NCBI GenBank assembly: GCA_008729055.1
Contig: SDUX01000001.1
Coordinates: forward strand, 186,001 to 250,000
Reading direction: 5' to 3'
Length of the DNA: 64,000 bases
From: Pyropia haitanensis
Taxonomy: Eukaryota > Rhodophyta > Bangiophyceae > Bangiales > Bangiaceae
Under the pieces are notes generated by a model. The model had not been told where the DNA came from and did no database searches. It saw only the letters and a list, made by a program, of their open reading frames with translations. The position numbers and the translations under genes are program-made. Shown here piece after piece: positions 1 to 9,172 of this stretch (positions are counted from its first letter, which is position 1; every line of letters starts with the position of its first letter).

Positions 1-370
1 CGCGCGTCAATGGCCCACCGCGCCGTCGGCTGGCGGCCGCGACGGCCGCCGCCCGCCACCACAGACGGCACGGGTGGTGGCCCCGCGGGCGGCCACGCCG
101 TCGCCCGCGGGCGCCCACCCCCCGGGCAGACCCGAGCCGCCCCGCGCGCGGCGCGCACACGCAGCCGCGCGCCGCCGCGCGGCGTGCCGCCACGGCGGGG
201 CGGCCGCCGACGGCGTCCAGCACGGCGCGCCGTCTGGGGAAAAAAAAAAAAAAAAAACACCAAAACGCGGACGCGTCGCACCCCAGGCGCGTCGGTGGGC
301 GGGCGGGCCGCGCGCGGCGGGTGGGCCACCTCCCCACCCCCCGACCCCCACCCCCCCCCCAACACCCCCC
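1..370. other. 3' flank of UTP23 with an A18 run
   Basis: No gene is supported here. An uninterrupted run of A lies at 240-257, about 115 bases beyond the UTP23 stop. Read on the UTP23 strand it is a T run, like the U-rich 3' flanks seen downstream of several other genes in the window. The rest is GC-rich low-complexity sequence with open frames on both strands that are composition artefacts. Confidence 0.5.
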
Positions 371-1081
371 TCACGTTGGCTCGGCGGCCTTGGCCTTGCG
401 GCGCCCGTGCCGGCGCTTCCCCTTGGCCACCGCCCCCGCCGCGACGCCGCCGCCGCCGTCCCCCCCCCCCCCCCCCCTGCCGCCTTCTTGGCCTTTTTCT
501 TCACCGACAGCGGGTTGGGCTCCCGCACCCGGCGGCGGCGCGGGCGCCCCCCCGCCCCCCCCCCCCCCCCGGTCCCACCACCGCCGCGAGCGCCGACCGT
601 TCCGCCACGGACAGCGCGTCCTTGGCCGCCTCTGCCGCCGCCGCGGCCGCCACCGACGCCGCCGACGGGCTCTCCACCCGCAGCGCCGTCGCGTTGACCA
701 CCCGCACCAGCGGCACGCCGGGCACCGCGCGCAGCCGGCGGACCAGCTCCTCGTCGACGGTCGCGACGAGGAAGCCCGCCGCCGCCGGCGCCGCCGCCGC
801 CGGCGCCGCCGCCAAGGACGGCGACGACGACGTGCCGCCGGGCTGGCGGGACGCCCCGCGCGTGCCGCCCGCCGCGCCGCCGCCGCCGCCGCCGTCGCCG
901 TCGCGGTCCCCACCCACCAGCGACACGATGCAGTCCGAGGCGGGCACCGCGCCGCCGCCCGCGTGGCGGCACTTGACCGCCGTGAGGCGCTTGAGGAAGA
1001 GCAGCGCGCCCGACAGGTCTGGGCCGGTCCCGCCGCCACCCCCCCCCCCCTCCCGCCATCGCCGTCGCCGCCGCCGCCGCA

Positions 1082-1112
<31 letters not shown>

Positions 1113-1381
1113 CTGGCACTGCCGCCACCATCCCCGGGCGGCCGGCCGCCGCGCGTCGCGGCGAGCGCGGCCAGCTCCCGCCGCACGCACGCGGTGGTGA
1201 CGAGCGCCGGGGACGGGGTGTCGAGGAGGGCGGCGAGGCCCTCCTTGAGGTACAGTGACCGGGAGAGGGCGACCGTCGCCAGCGGCCCGTCGACGAGCAC
1301 CCGGTAGGGGGGGGCGAGCCCAAACGAGGCGCGGTACCAGGCGAGCGCCTTGCGCGCCTCTTTGCTGCGCTTGAGCTTCAT
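371..1381 (-). CDS. UTP23: rRNA-processing protein UTP23 (PIN domain), frame interrupted at C/G runs
   Basis: UTP23 is a nucleolar PIN-domain component of the small-subunit processome needed for early 18S rRNA maturation. The N-terminus MKLKRSKEARKAL, followed by PYRVLVDGPL, matches the family start, so the ATG at 1381 is chosen. The protein then continues in a second frame with DLSGALLFLKRLTAVKCRH, ASDCIVSLVG and the VATVDEEL/VPGVPLVRV segment. A third frame gives NPLSVKKKAKK (about 487-519), and the first frame returns for a basic tail ending KGKRRHGRRKAKAAEPT. The three frame jumps fall in or next to long C runs near 1037-1050, 547-573 and 459-478 and add up to a whole codon, which argues for homopolymer-length errors rather than decay. 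Long Gly/Ala inserts enlarge it beyond the usual 250-290 residues. Family assignment is confident; exact frame joins are not. Confidence 0.85.
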
Positions 1382-3594
1382 CGCGCCACGCGGTGGGCGG
1401 TAAAGGGAGGGGGAGGGGGGGGGTGGGGAAGAGACGACCGGCGGGAAAGGGGTGACGCCGGGTGGCGACGCGACAACCGCGCAACGTCGTGAGGGGGAAT
1501 GCGACGGCGCGTCGCGGGGGGGGGGAGGGGAAGGCAAAGTCAACCCGCCAGTTGGAGAGGTAGAATACTCCCAACAGGTCTGCACCCGACAGATTTGAGC
1601 GGCATGACGAATACCAAGGCGACACTGTGAGATCCCAGCGCAGCGCTTGCCAAACCGTCTCAGAGAAAACCTGCTTTTCATTTGCCGGGCCCTGCCCACA
1701 AGCGGTTGTCACCGTCTGTTTTGACAGTGTGAGCCCTGCTTGGTCTCGATTTTTTTTTGTTTTTTGACTTTCATGGGTGCCTTTCGGTCCGCCGACGGAG
1801 CGCTTCTCCTATGGAAAGAAGCGCCCGCACAGTCGCCCGTCGACTGAGGGCCGTTCGCAGCCAGCGCTTTTGTACCGTACCGTGACGGTATCGGCCATCC
1901 CATTGGCCGCCCGCGTCACACTGTCACAAACGGTACGGACCTCGAAATCGGCGTGGTCAACGGCTGTGACAATGTACCACCGCTATTAAGGAACTTAGTC
2001 GTCGGCTTAACCCGCACAATTGGTAACAGCGCAGCAAAATTTCATCGGCAGATCGCTCCCGTGTGGACCGGGCACACACGCGTGGGCGGTTGAAGGACGA
2101 GCACGGACCACCGCACATTTTCCCCAACCGCGCAGCGATGGCGCTTGCACTGGAAGCTCAACCGCCGTTCTTCCCAGAGCGCCGTCCGTCTGGAGGTGTC
2201 CAGACAGGGGGAGCCTCGCTTTTCACCAGCCCATCGCTGCGCAGGGGACAACCTCACCCCTGTCGCCCTCCCATCCACATCGTGCGTCTGTGTTCCTTTC
2301 CCCTTCATGCACTTTACCCCCACGCACAGTACCCAGCTGCGGGCCATTCTCGACCTGACACAATTTGCATCGTACTGACAGCAGGCTCTGTAATGTACTT
2401 TGTTCTAGTGAACATTTTTCTGGGTACCGATGTCCGCTGTGTCACGTGCCATTTCGCAGCTTGTGACGCGTACCGTCACGGCGTCACAAACGTACCGTGC
2501 AGCTGCGAACGGCCCTGAGCGGCGGGCGCTCCGCATGTGGACGTGGCGGCGAGCGTGGTCGTGGAGCGGGAGTGGTCACGGCACCGAGTCCACCCGTTCG
2601 TGCAACGTCCGGAGCTGCGGTCGTGGCCGGCGCGCGAAGAAGACCCAGAGGCGGCCGTGGCATTCGATTGGGAGCCGCGCCTCCCCCGACGGCGGCCAGG
2701 AGTAGGGCCGGCCAGGCGGGGCTCGCCGCCCGACCTGTGTTTTTTTTGGCATCCCGCCTCGTGCGTGCAACGTCGTTCTGTGTTGTCCGCTGTCCGCGGC
2801 TGTCTGTCCCGTCCCGTCCCTTTGGCCTCCCGGTGGCGGCTCCCGACCGGCGCGGGCGACGGCGGCACCCCCCCCAGGCCGCGTGCTCGCCGTCCACGGT
2901 GCAGCGCCCCCCCCCCACCCCCCGCCCAGTTCCCATACCGCCACCCCCACGTACGCGTGCGCCCGCATCGGTCCCACCGGCGGCGGCGGCGCAGCAGCGG
3001 CGACGGCAGCAGCAGCAGAGGCCGCCGCCGCCGCCACGCGCGGAGCGGCCGCCACCACCGCTCGGCGCGCGGCGGCCGCAGCACGCGGCCGACGCGGCGG
3101 ACCGGCGTGGTGCGGCGGCCGGCGGCCGCCGCCCACGCCCACCCGCCGTCAGCGGCCGTCCCGCCCAGCCGGCAACCGCCGCCCGGTGACACCTGTCCCC
3201 CACCCCCTACAAGCAGCGCCCCCGCTTCCGGCACTCGCTACCGCCGCCACCAGCTGCCGCCGGCCAGCTGCTGTCGCGCCCGGCCTGAGGCGCCTCCCTC
3301 TACCGGGCGGACGCGCCGCTCCGCGCCGCCGGTGGCCACCACATCCCGCCCAGTCCAATCGCGAGCACCGGCAGCCCCGTGCACACAGGGCGCGTGGCAC
3401 CCCAAGCGGCGGCGTGCTGGTCATGGGCGGGCCACCGGCACGCCACGCGGCAATGAAGAAACGCCCCCGTTTGCTCGGGCCGTAGAACTATCCTCTCCCC
3501 TCTGCGCGCTGCGAGCGCACCCCGCCCGACGCACCGCGCTCGAGTCCAGCGTGCCCCCTACCCACCCTACGGGCCACGCCGTCGCTTTCCCCAC
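1382..3594. promoter_or_regulatory. UTP23 upstream region, lower-GC island 1560-2510
   Basis: The stretch from about 1560 to 2510 is clearly less GC-rich than its surroundings and lies just upstream of the UTP23 start, as do similar islands upstream of other genes here. It contains repeated motifs of the kind GTACCGT...GTCACAAACGTACCG (near 1875-1935 and 2470-2510), which look like degenerate copies of one short sequence. A T-rich tract is at 1748-1767. From 2510 to 3594 the DNA is GC-rich with only compositional open frames. No second gene could be supported. Confidence 0.35.
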
Positions 3595-4371
3595 TCAGCA
3601 ACCCATCTTCACCGCACTCACAAACGCCGACGTCGACGCGGACTTGCGCTGGTCCGCCTGCGACAGCGCGTACACGACGACGAGCTCGTCGATGGGCTCC
3701 TCAAAGCGCGCATAGCCCCGCGCCAGGTACGTATTCTTGTCCTTGATGTTTTGCACGCGGCTCCACGACGCGTACGAGATGCCCTGCAGTGGCAGGTCGG
3801 CGCGCTTGCCCCAGCCCAGCTGCCCCAGCGACTTGCCCGACATCTTGTACGAGAAGACCCCCGTCAGCGCCTTTTTGGGCACCGACAGCACCGGCAGCAC
3901 GACCGCCCCCGTCGACCGCAGCCGCCCCACCGCGGTCATGCTCTCCCGCCACCCGCTCTTGGCCTCCGACGCCTTCTTGGTCGTCGCGTCCACGTCCTCA
4001 AACGTCATGGACGGCGTCATGGTGCCGCCGCTCACGCGCACGCGGATGGCCTGGAAGCCCGTGTACGTGCCCCCGCGGAGCGTGAACGACGGCCCGTTGG
4101 GCCCCTGCGCCAGGCGGGTCATGCTGCCCTTGGCCGTCCCCGTCTTGTCCTTGCCGCTCCGCGGCTTGCACCCGCGCACCGACTTGACGGTCGCCGTCAG
4201 GGTGCGGCCGTCGCCGAGCTTGAGCGTCTTCCCCTTGGCCGACAGCACCTTGTGCAGCGACACCTTGACGGGCTTGCACCCGCCACCGCGCGGCGCCGGC
4301 CGTGGCGACGGCGACGACCCGTACGACCCAGACGACCCAGACGACCGCGGCGACAGCCGCTGCCAGTGCAT
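3595..4371 (-). CDS. unrecognised 258-residue protein
   Basis: This frame has normal amino-acid diversity, unlike the Ala/Arg/Pro shadows around it, which is why I consider it real. The first 30 residues are Ser/Pro/Arg-rich, then a Cys at about residue 32 opens a Lys/Thr/Gly-rich region (GCKPVKVSLHKVLSAKGKTL, then GDGRTLTATVKSVRGCKP). The second half is rich in alternating hydrophobic residues and looks beta-structured (LRGGTYTGFQAIRVRVSGG; VVLPVLSVPKKALTGVF). It ends in KMGC*. There is no membrane span. An upstream signal peptide could be hidden behind the C run at 4387-4397, so the true start may lie further upstream. I do not recognise the family; an extracellular or cell-wall role is only a guess from the beta-rich, three-Cys make-up. 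Confidence 0.6.
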   Translation of the reverse strand: MHWQRLSPRSSGSSGSYGSSPSPRPAPRGGGCKPVKVSLHKVLSAKGKTLKLGDGRTLTATVKSVRGCKPRSGKDKTGTAKGSMTRLAQGPNGPSFTLRGGTYTGFQAIRVRVSGGTMTPSMTFEDVDATTKKASEAKSGWRESMTAVGRLRSTGAVVLPVLSVPKKALTGVFSYKMSGKSLGQLGWGKRADLPLQGISYASWSRVQNIKDKNTYLARGYARFEEPIDELVVVYALSQADQRKSASTSAFVSAVKMGC

Positions 4372-4586
4372 GGTCGCCGCTCCCTCCCCCCCCCCCTCGC
4401 CCGCCGTCGGTGGCTGCTACGCCGCACGGCGGCGGCGGCTGCCGTGACGGCGGTGGCGGGACGCGTGGTGCTGGTGGTACGGGGGGGGGGGATCCCCCGG
4501 CTGCCCAGCCAGATGCTGGCGGTGGTGGCGCCCGTGACGGGCAGCACCGGGGGTGGGGGGGGGGGGTGCCGCGCGTGACGGCCGCC

Positions 4587-4636
<50 letters not shown>

Positions 4637-5809
4637 ACGGGCGGAGCGGTGTGGCGGCCGCGGTGGTGCGCCTGGCGGGCTGGCGGGGCGGTGGTGGCGG
4701 CTGTGGCGGTGGTGGTGGGCGGTCGCGGCGGGTGGGGCGGGCGCGGCGTCCCCCCTCGGGCTCCCCCGCGGCGGCGGTGGGGTGCCGGTGGTGGGGGTGC
4801 GCCGCCAGTGGCGGCCGCCCCGGCCTGCGCTCCCCCCGCCCGTTGCGGCTGTGGGGTGGCCGTCCGCAGCGCCGCGGCGGTCGCCCTCGTCGGCTGGGTC
4901 CTTGACGCCGCCACTGCCAACAGGGGGGGGGCCGAGCGGGTCGTGTCGACGGCGGCGCCGCCCGGGAGCGGGGGGGGGAGGGGGGAATGCCGGCAATGGG
5001 GGGAGCCCGCCGCCGCTCCGCCGCCGCTCGCGGCGCGTCCCAGAGACGGAAAGGGGACGGGTCGCCCGCCGGCGGGCGGTGCGGCCCGTCGCCCCGCGGG
5101 TGGGCGCGTGCGCCGCCGCGCCGCCGCGGGGCGGCGTGCCGCCGACGCGGCGGCGGCGGCGGCCGCGCCGTCGCCGCCGCCCGGCCGGCGACGGGCGGCC
5201 GCGTCGCCGGCGCGCGGTGGGGGGGGCGACCGCGCGGCGGCGCCCGCGGCGGGCATGGACGGGGGGGAGGCCGCGGCAGCCCGTCGGCGGGGGGGGGCGC
5301 CCGCGCCGCGGCGCGTCCACGACGGGACGGCAGCCGCCCCGCGTGGGGCGCCGCCCCGTCCAAACCGGCGCGCCCTTTCCCCCCCCCCCCCCGCGCGTCT
5401 CCCGCCCCGTGGCAAGCGCGCGACCAGTCGGTATCCCCCCCCCCCCCCCCCCTCCCCCAGCACCTACCCTCCCCCCCCCAATCCTTCCCCCCCCCCCCCC
5501 CCACCCCCCACCACGTGCACCCACCCCACCTACCCCCCCCCCCCCCCCCCCCTCTCGGTCACTCCCGACTCGCTTCCACCACCCCCTCCATCCGCCCCAC
5601 CACCACCAGCCGTGACCGCCCGCGTCGTTGCCAACGCCCGCGCCGCGACCACCCACCTCCTGGCGGGGTGTGTCACCCGCGGGGGCGCCGTCGGCGCGGG
5701 GCGGCGGCCGCCGCCAGGATGGCGGCCGCGCCCGGCGGTGGGCAGCGCCGGCGGGGTAGCAGAGCGCACGCTCGGCGCGCGCGCGCGCGGCGGGCGTGCC
5801 GCGCACGCG

Positions 5810-5848
<39 letters not shown>

Positions 5849-7283
5849 CGCACCCGCCGTGGACGGCGGCGCCCCACCACCGCCGCGCGTGGCACCGGCC
5901 GCGGCGGCGGCGTTGCGCCCGCCGTCGCGGGCTCCCCCACCAGACAGCGCCGCGGCGACGCCACCCACGTCGGCCGGCGACACGCGCGGCGGCCGCGCTC
6001 GCCGGCGCCACCGCCCCCCGCCCCCGCCACCCGTCGCCCGCCCTCCCCCGCTCCCTCCCACCTGCCGCCAGCCGGGTGGCAAAAAAAGGCGCCGCGGGCG
6101 CGTCCGTGACGGTCCACCCCCCCCCCGCCCCTCCCCCTCCTCCCGCCGCCACCGCCGGCGCCGTCTCCCCCCCGGCCCCCCTCCACCGCCGCCGCCGCCG
6201 CCTCTGCGGTCACCGCCACCGCCTCCCCCCCCCCAGCCCACCCCGCAGCCCCCCCCCGCCGCTGGCGCCAGCGTCACCACCACCGCCACTCCCCAACACC
6301 CCCCCACTGCCACCAGCCCACCGCGCAGAGCGGTGCGGCGGTGGGCCGTCGCGCACCTCTGGACAGACCTCCCCCCCCCGCCAACCACCAACGCCGCCAG
6401 CCCACAGCAAGCGTCCGCGTCGGCCAGGCGCGGCGCCCCCCCCCCCCCCCACCCCCCCCCCCCACCCCCCCTTTGCTCCCGTCACCCCCCCCCCCCCCCC
6501 CCCTCTCTCACCCGTAGCGGCACGACCCCCCCCCTCCACCCCCCCCCCCCCCCCCCCCAACACCCACCCCATCATCCCCGACGCCCACTTGTAATCGCGC
6601 ACACCGCCCTCAGCCGACGCCCGTCCCGTCCAAGACACCCCCCCCCCCCCCTCCCTCCCAAAAAAAAAAACACACCCGTCACGGGTGGCGGCGGCAGAGG
6701 CGACACTGGCGGCGGCGTCGACGGCGGCGGCGCCGCCCGCACCGGCAGCGGCGGCGGGCTGCTGGCGTGCGGGGGGGGGGAGACCGTCGTGGGGAGGTTG
6801 GGAAGGTCGGGGGGGGGGGGGGCGCCGGCGGGCGTGGCGGCCGCCGGCGGTGGCGGTGGGGGTGGGGCGCCGGCGGCGGCGCGGGCGGTGGGACGGAGCG
6901 GGTGGCGGCGGACGCGGGTGGCGGGCGGCGCGGGGGGCGGCGGCGGCGGCGGCCGCCCCGCGGGGCGGCTCGTGTGGGGCGGCCGGCGGATCCCGCCACC
7001 CGCGCGCACGTCCGTCGCGGGCCGCCGCCCACGCGCACGGCCGCGTCGCGGGCCGCCACCCGCCGCCGCGGCGGGGCGTCTGGGATCCGCCGCCGCCGCC
7101 GCCGTCGGCCGTCCCGGCCGGTAGCACCCGCCGGCACCCCCCCCCCCCCCCCCCCCCCCCCCCACCTCGCCTCCCTCCCCCTCGCCCACCTTCCCCGCCG
7201 TTGCTCGTCCTCCTTGACACGTCGGGGTACGGTGCGCGCACCTCCCCCCCCCCCTCCCCACCCCCGCCCCTCACCCACCGCCG

Positions 7284-7316
<33 letters not shown>

Positions 7317-7318
7317 CG
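4372..7318. repeat. GC low-complexity block with CGG microsatellites and C runs
   Basis: Nearly 3 kb without a supportable gene. A CGG repeat occupies about 4589-4635 and another 5816-5850. C runs of 10-20 bases are frequent (for example around 5430-5560 and 6420-6570). An A run at about 6659-6670 could be the U-rich 3' flank of an unidentified minus-strand gene. Very long open frames exist on both strands, but they translate to Pro, Arg, Gly or Ala tracts only. Confidence 0.6.
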
Positions 7319-8649
7319 ATGGCCACGCCCGCCTCCCCGGCGGCGTACAAGGAGCGGTCCTACTGGGACGCCCGCTTCCGCCAGGAGGCGTCGTACGACT
7401 GGCTGTAGGTACATGCGTGGGGGGGGGAGGGGGGGGGGGGGGAGGGAGGGTGCCACCGCTCCCGTCTTGGTTTTTTTTTGGGGGGGGGGGCGGGGCGGGG
7501 GGGGTGGCGGGGGGGGGGGGGGTGGAAGGCTGCACGCCGCGCTCCCCCTCCCTCCCCCCCTCCGCCCCGCCACGCCGTCGGTGGGGCCCGCGCGTCCCGT
7601 GGTGCCACCGCCGCGGGGCGGTGCGGTTTCCCCGTGACCGCGGTGGGAGATACCGGGGGGGGGGGGGGAGGTTGGCCGTCGCGGCAGCGCGCTCACCCCG
7701 TTGCCGTCGTCGTCCGTGGCGTGTGCCCCTGTTTTGGTGTCGCGGCTTGCCCGCCGGGCGGCGCGCCCGACGCTGTGGCCGCGGTGTGCACCTCTTCCCC
7801 CCCCCCCCCCCCCGCACCCCCCCCAACCTTCCCTCCCCCCCCTCCCCCCCCCCGCGCGTGCCGCCGCTCGTGCCCGATCGCACAGCGGCACGTACGAGAC
7901 GCTCGCGCCCTTCATTGCTCCCCACATCCCCCCCCGTGGCCGCGTCCTTGTCGTTGGGTGTGGCAACTCGACGCTGTCGGCGGACCTCGCCGCCGCCTTC
8001 CCCGACGCCACGCTCGTCTCCACCGACTACTCCCCCGTCGTCATTGCCGCCATGGCCGCCGCCCACCCCGCCGCCACCTACGTTGTTGCCGACGTGCGCG
8101 CCATGGCCGCCGCCTTCCCCGACGCTGCCGCGTGGGATGTGGTGGTGGACAAGGGCGTCATGGACGCCCTTGTGGCGGATGAGGGCTCCCCGTGGGCCCC
8201 CGCCGCCACGGCGGTGGCCGACGCGGCGGCCATGGCCGCCGAGGTGCGGCGGCTGCTCGTGCCGGGCGGCGTGTTCCTGCAGGTGACGTTCCAGCAGCCC
8301 CACTTTCGGCGCCGCCACTACCTGGACGGGCGGGGGTGGACCGTCCGGCCGCACCAGGTGGTGCCCGTCGGCCTCGGCTATTTTTTTTTTGTGTGCGTGC
8401 GCGACGGTGGGGGGGGGGGGGGGGGGGGGAGGGGGGGGGGTGGCGGCGGTGGCGGTGGCGGCGGCAGCGGCGGTGGAGGCGGCGGCGGGGGGGGGGGGGG
8501 GGGGGGAGGGGGGAGCGCCGGCCGACGGCGAAGAGGGGGGCGGGGTTGGAGGAGGCGACGGGGGAGGAGGCGACGGGGGTGGAGGAGGCGACGGAGGCGG
8601 AGCGGTCGAGAGCGGCAGAGGGGACGGGGGGGGCGGTGGGGGGGGGTGA
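7319..8649 (+). CDS. METTL13/EEF1AKMT4-like SAM-dependent methyltransferase, two exons
   Basis: Exon 1 (7319-7404) encodes MATPASPAAYKERSYWDARF and on to YDW; exon 2 starts at 7886 after GT(7405)...CACAG(7885). The join restores YDWLGTYETLAPFI, matching the family N-terminal motif YW..R[YF]..E...DW. Class I methyltransferase motifs follow: motif I VLVVGCGNSTLSADL, post-I VSTDYSPVVI, the acidic VVDKGVMDALV segment, and motif LLVPGGVFLQVTF. Members methylate lysines of eEF1A in animals and fungi; here the substrate is inferred. The conserved part ends at GYFFFVCVRD. A G run at about 8409-8440 then disturbs the frame. One base shift leads to a Gly-rich, acidic tail ending ESGRGDGG and the stop at 8649. 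The uncorrected frame runs to 9176 and looks non-coding. The T10 run just before it is another possible slip site. Confidence 0.8.
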
Positions 8650-9172
8650 GCGCGTCAGGGGGGGGGGCACGCTGCCACAGTGGCGGCGGCGGGCGGGGCG
8701 GCGGGGTTGTCCGCGGCGCCCACCTGCGCCAGCCCACAACGGTTGTGGCTGGGCACGGCGAGGGCGCCCTGCCCGGCTGCGGGGCGGCCGCACCCGCGCG
8801 CCCGTTGCTTGTGTTTGCTGGCGTCCCCCGCGCGGCAAGGGTGGAGGACAACCAGGAGGGGAACGGCGGTCAGAAGAGAAACGTTTTCGAGCCACAGGCG
8901 GCGGGGACACCCAGGACGCCCCCGGGAAAGGGGTTGACGCGCGCCCACCACGCGCACCAGCCGCTCCACACGGGCGTCGCGCGGCGCCGCGCGCATCCCC
9001 CTACTGCCCGTGTGGGTTGCACAACACCGCTCCGGCCGCCACGCCAACACAGCCGAGCCACCCGTGTGGGCAGGGGGAGGTCGTCCACCCCCCCCCGCGG
9101 GCGGCTCCTCCCCGGCGCCCCACCCCCCTCGTCCCCGCCGCCGCCCCTCCTTCCCCCCCCCCCCTCCCCTAG
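8650..9172. other. intergenic, convergent
   Basis: Lies between the 3' ends of the methyltransferase (plus) and the DUF493 gene (minus). Moderately GC-rich, no codable product recognised on either strand. The long frame across it is the uncorrected extension of the methyltransferase. Confidence 0.5.

Noticed and set aside
3998..6391. 797-codon minus-strand frame overlapping the 258-residue gene
   Set aside because: Shadow frame with Gly/Pro/Arg tracts; its hydrophobic patch near 4330-4370 is only the alternate reading of Ser/Tyr codons in the real gene.
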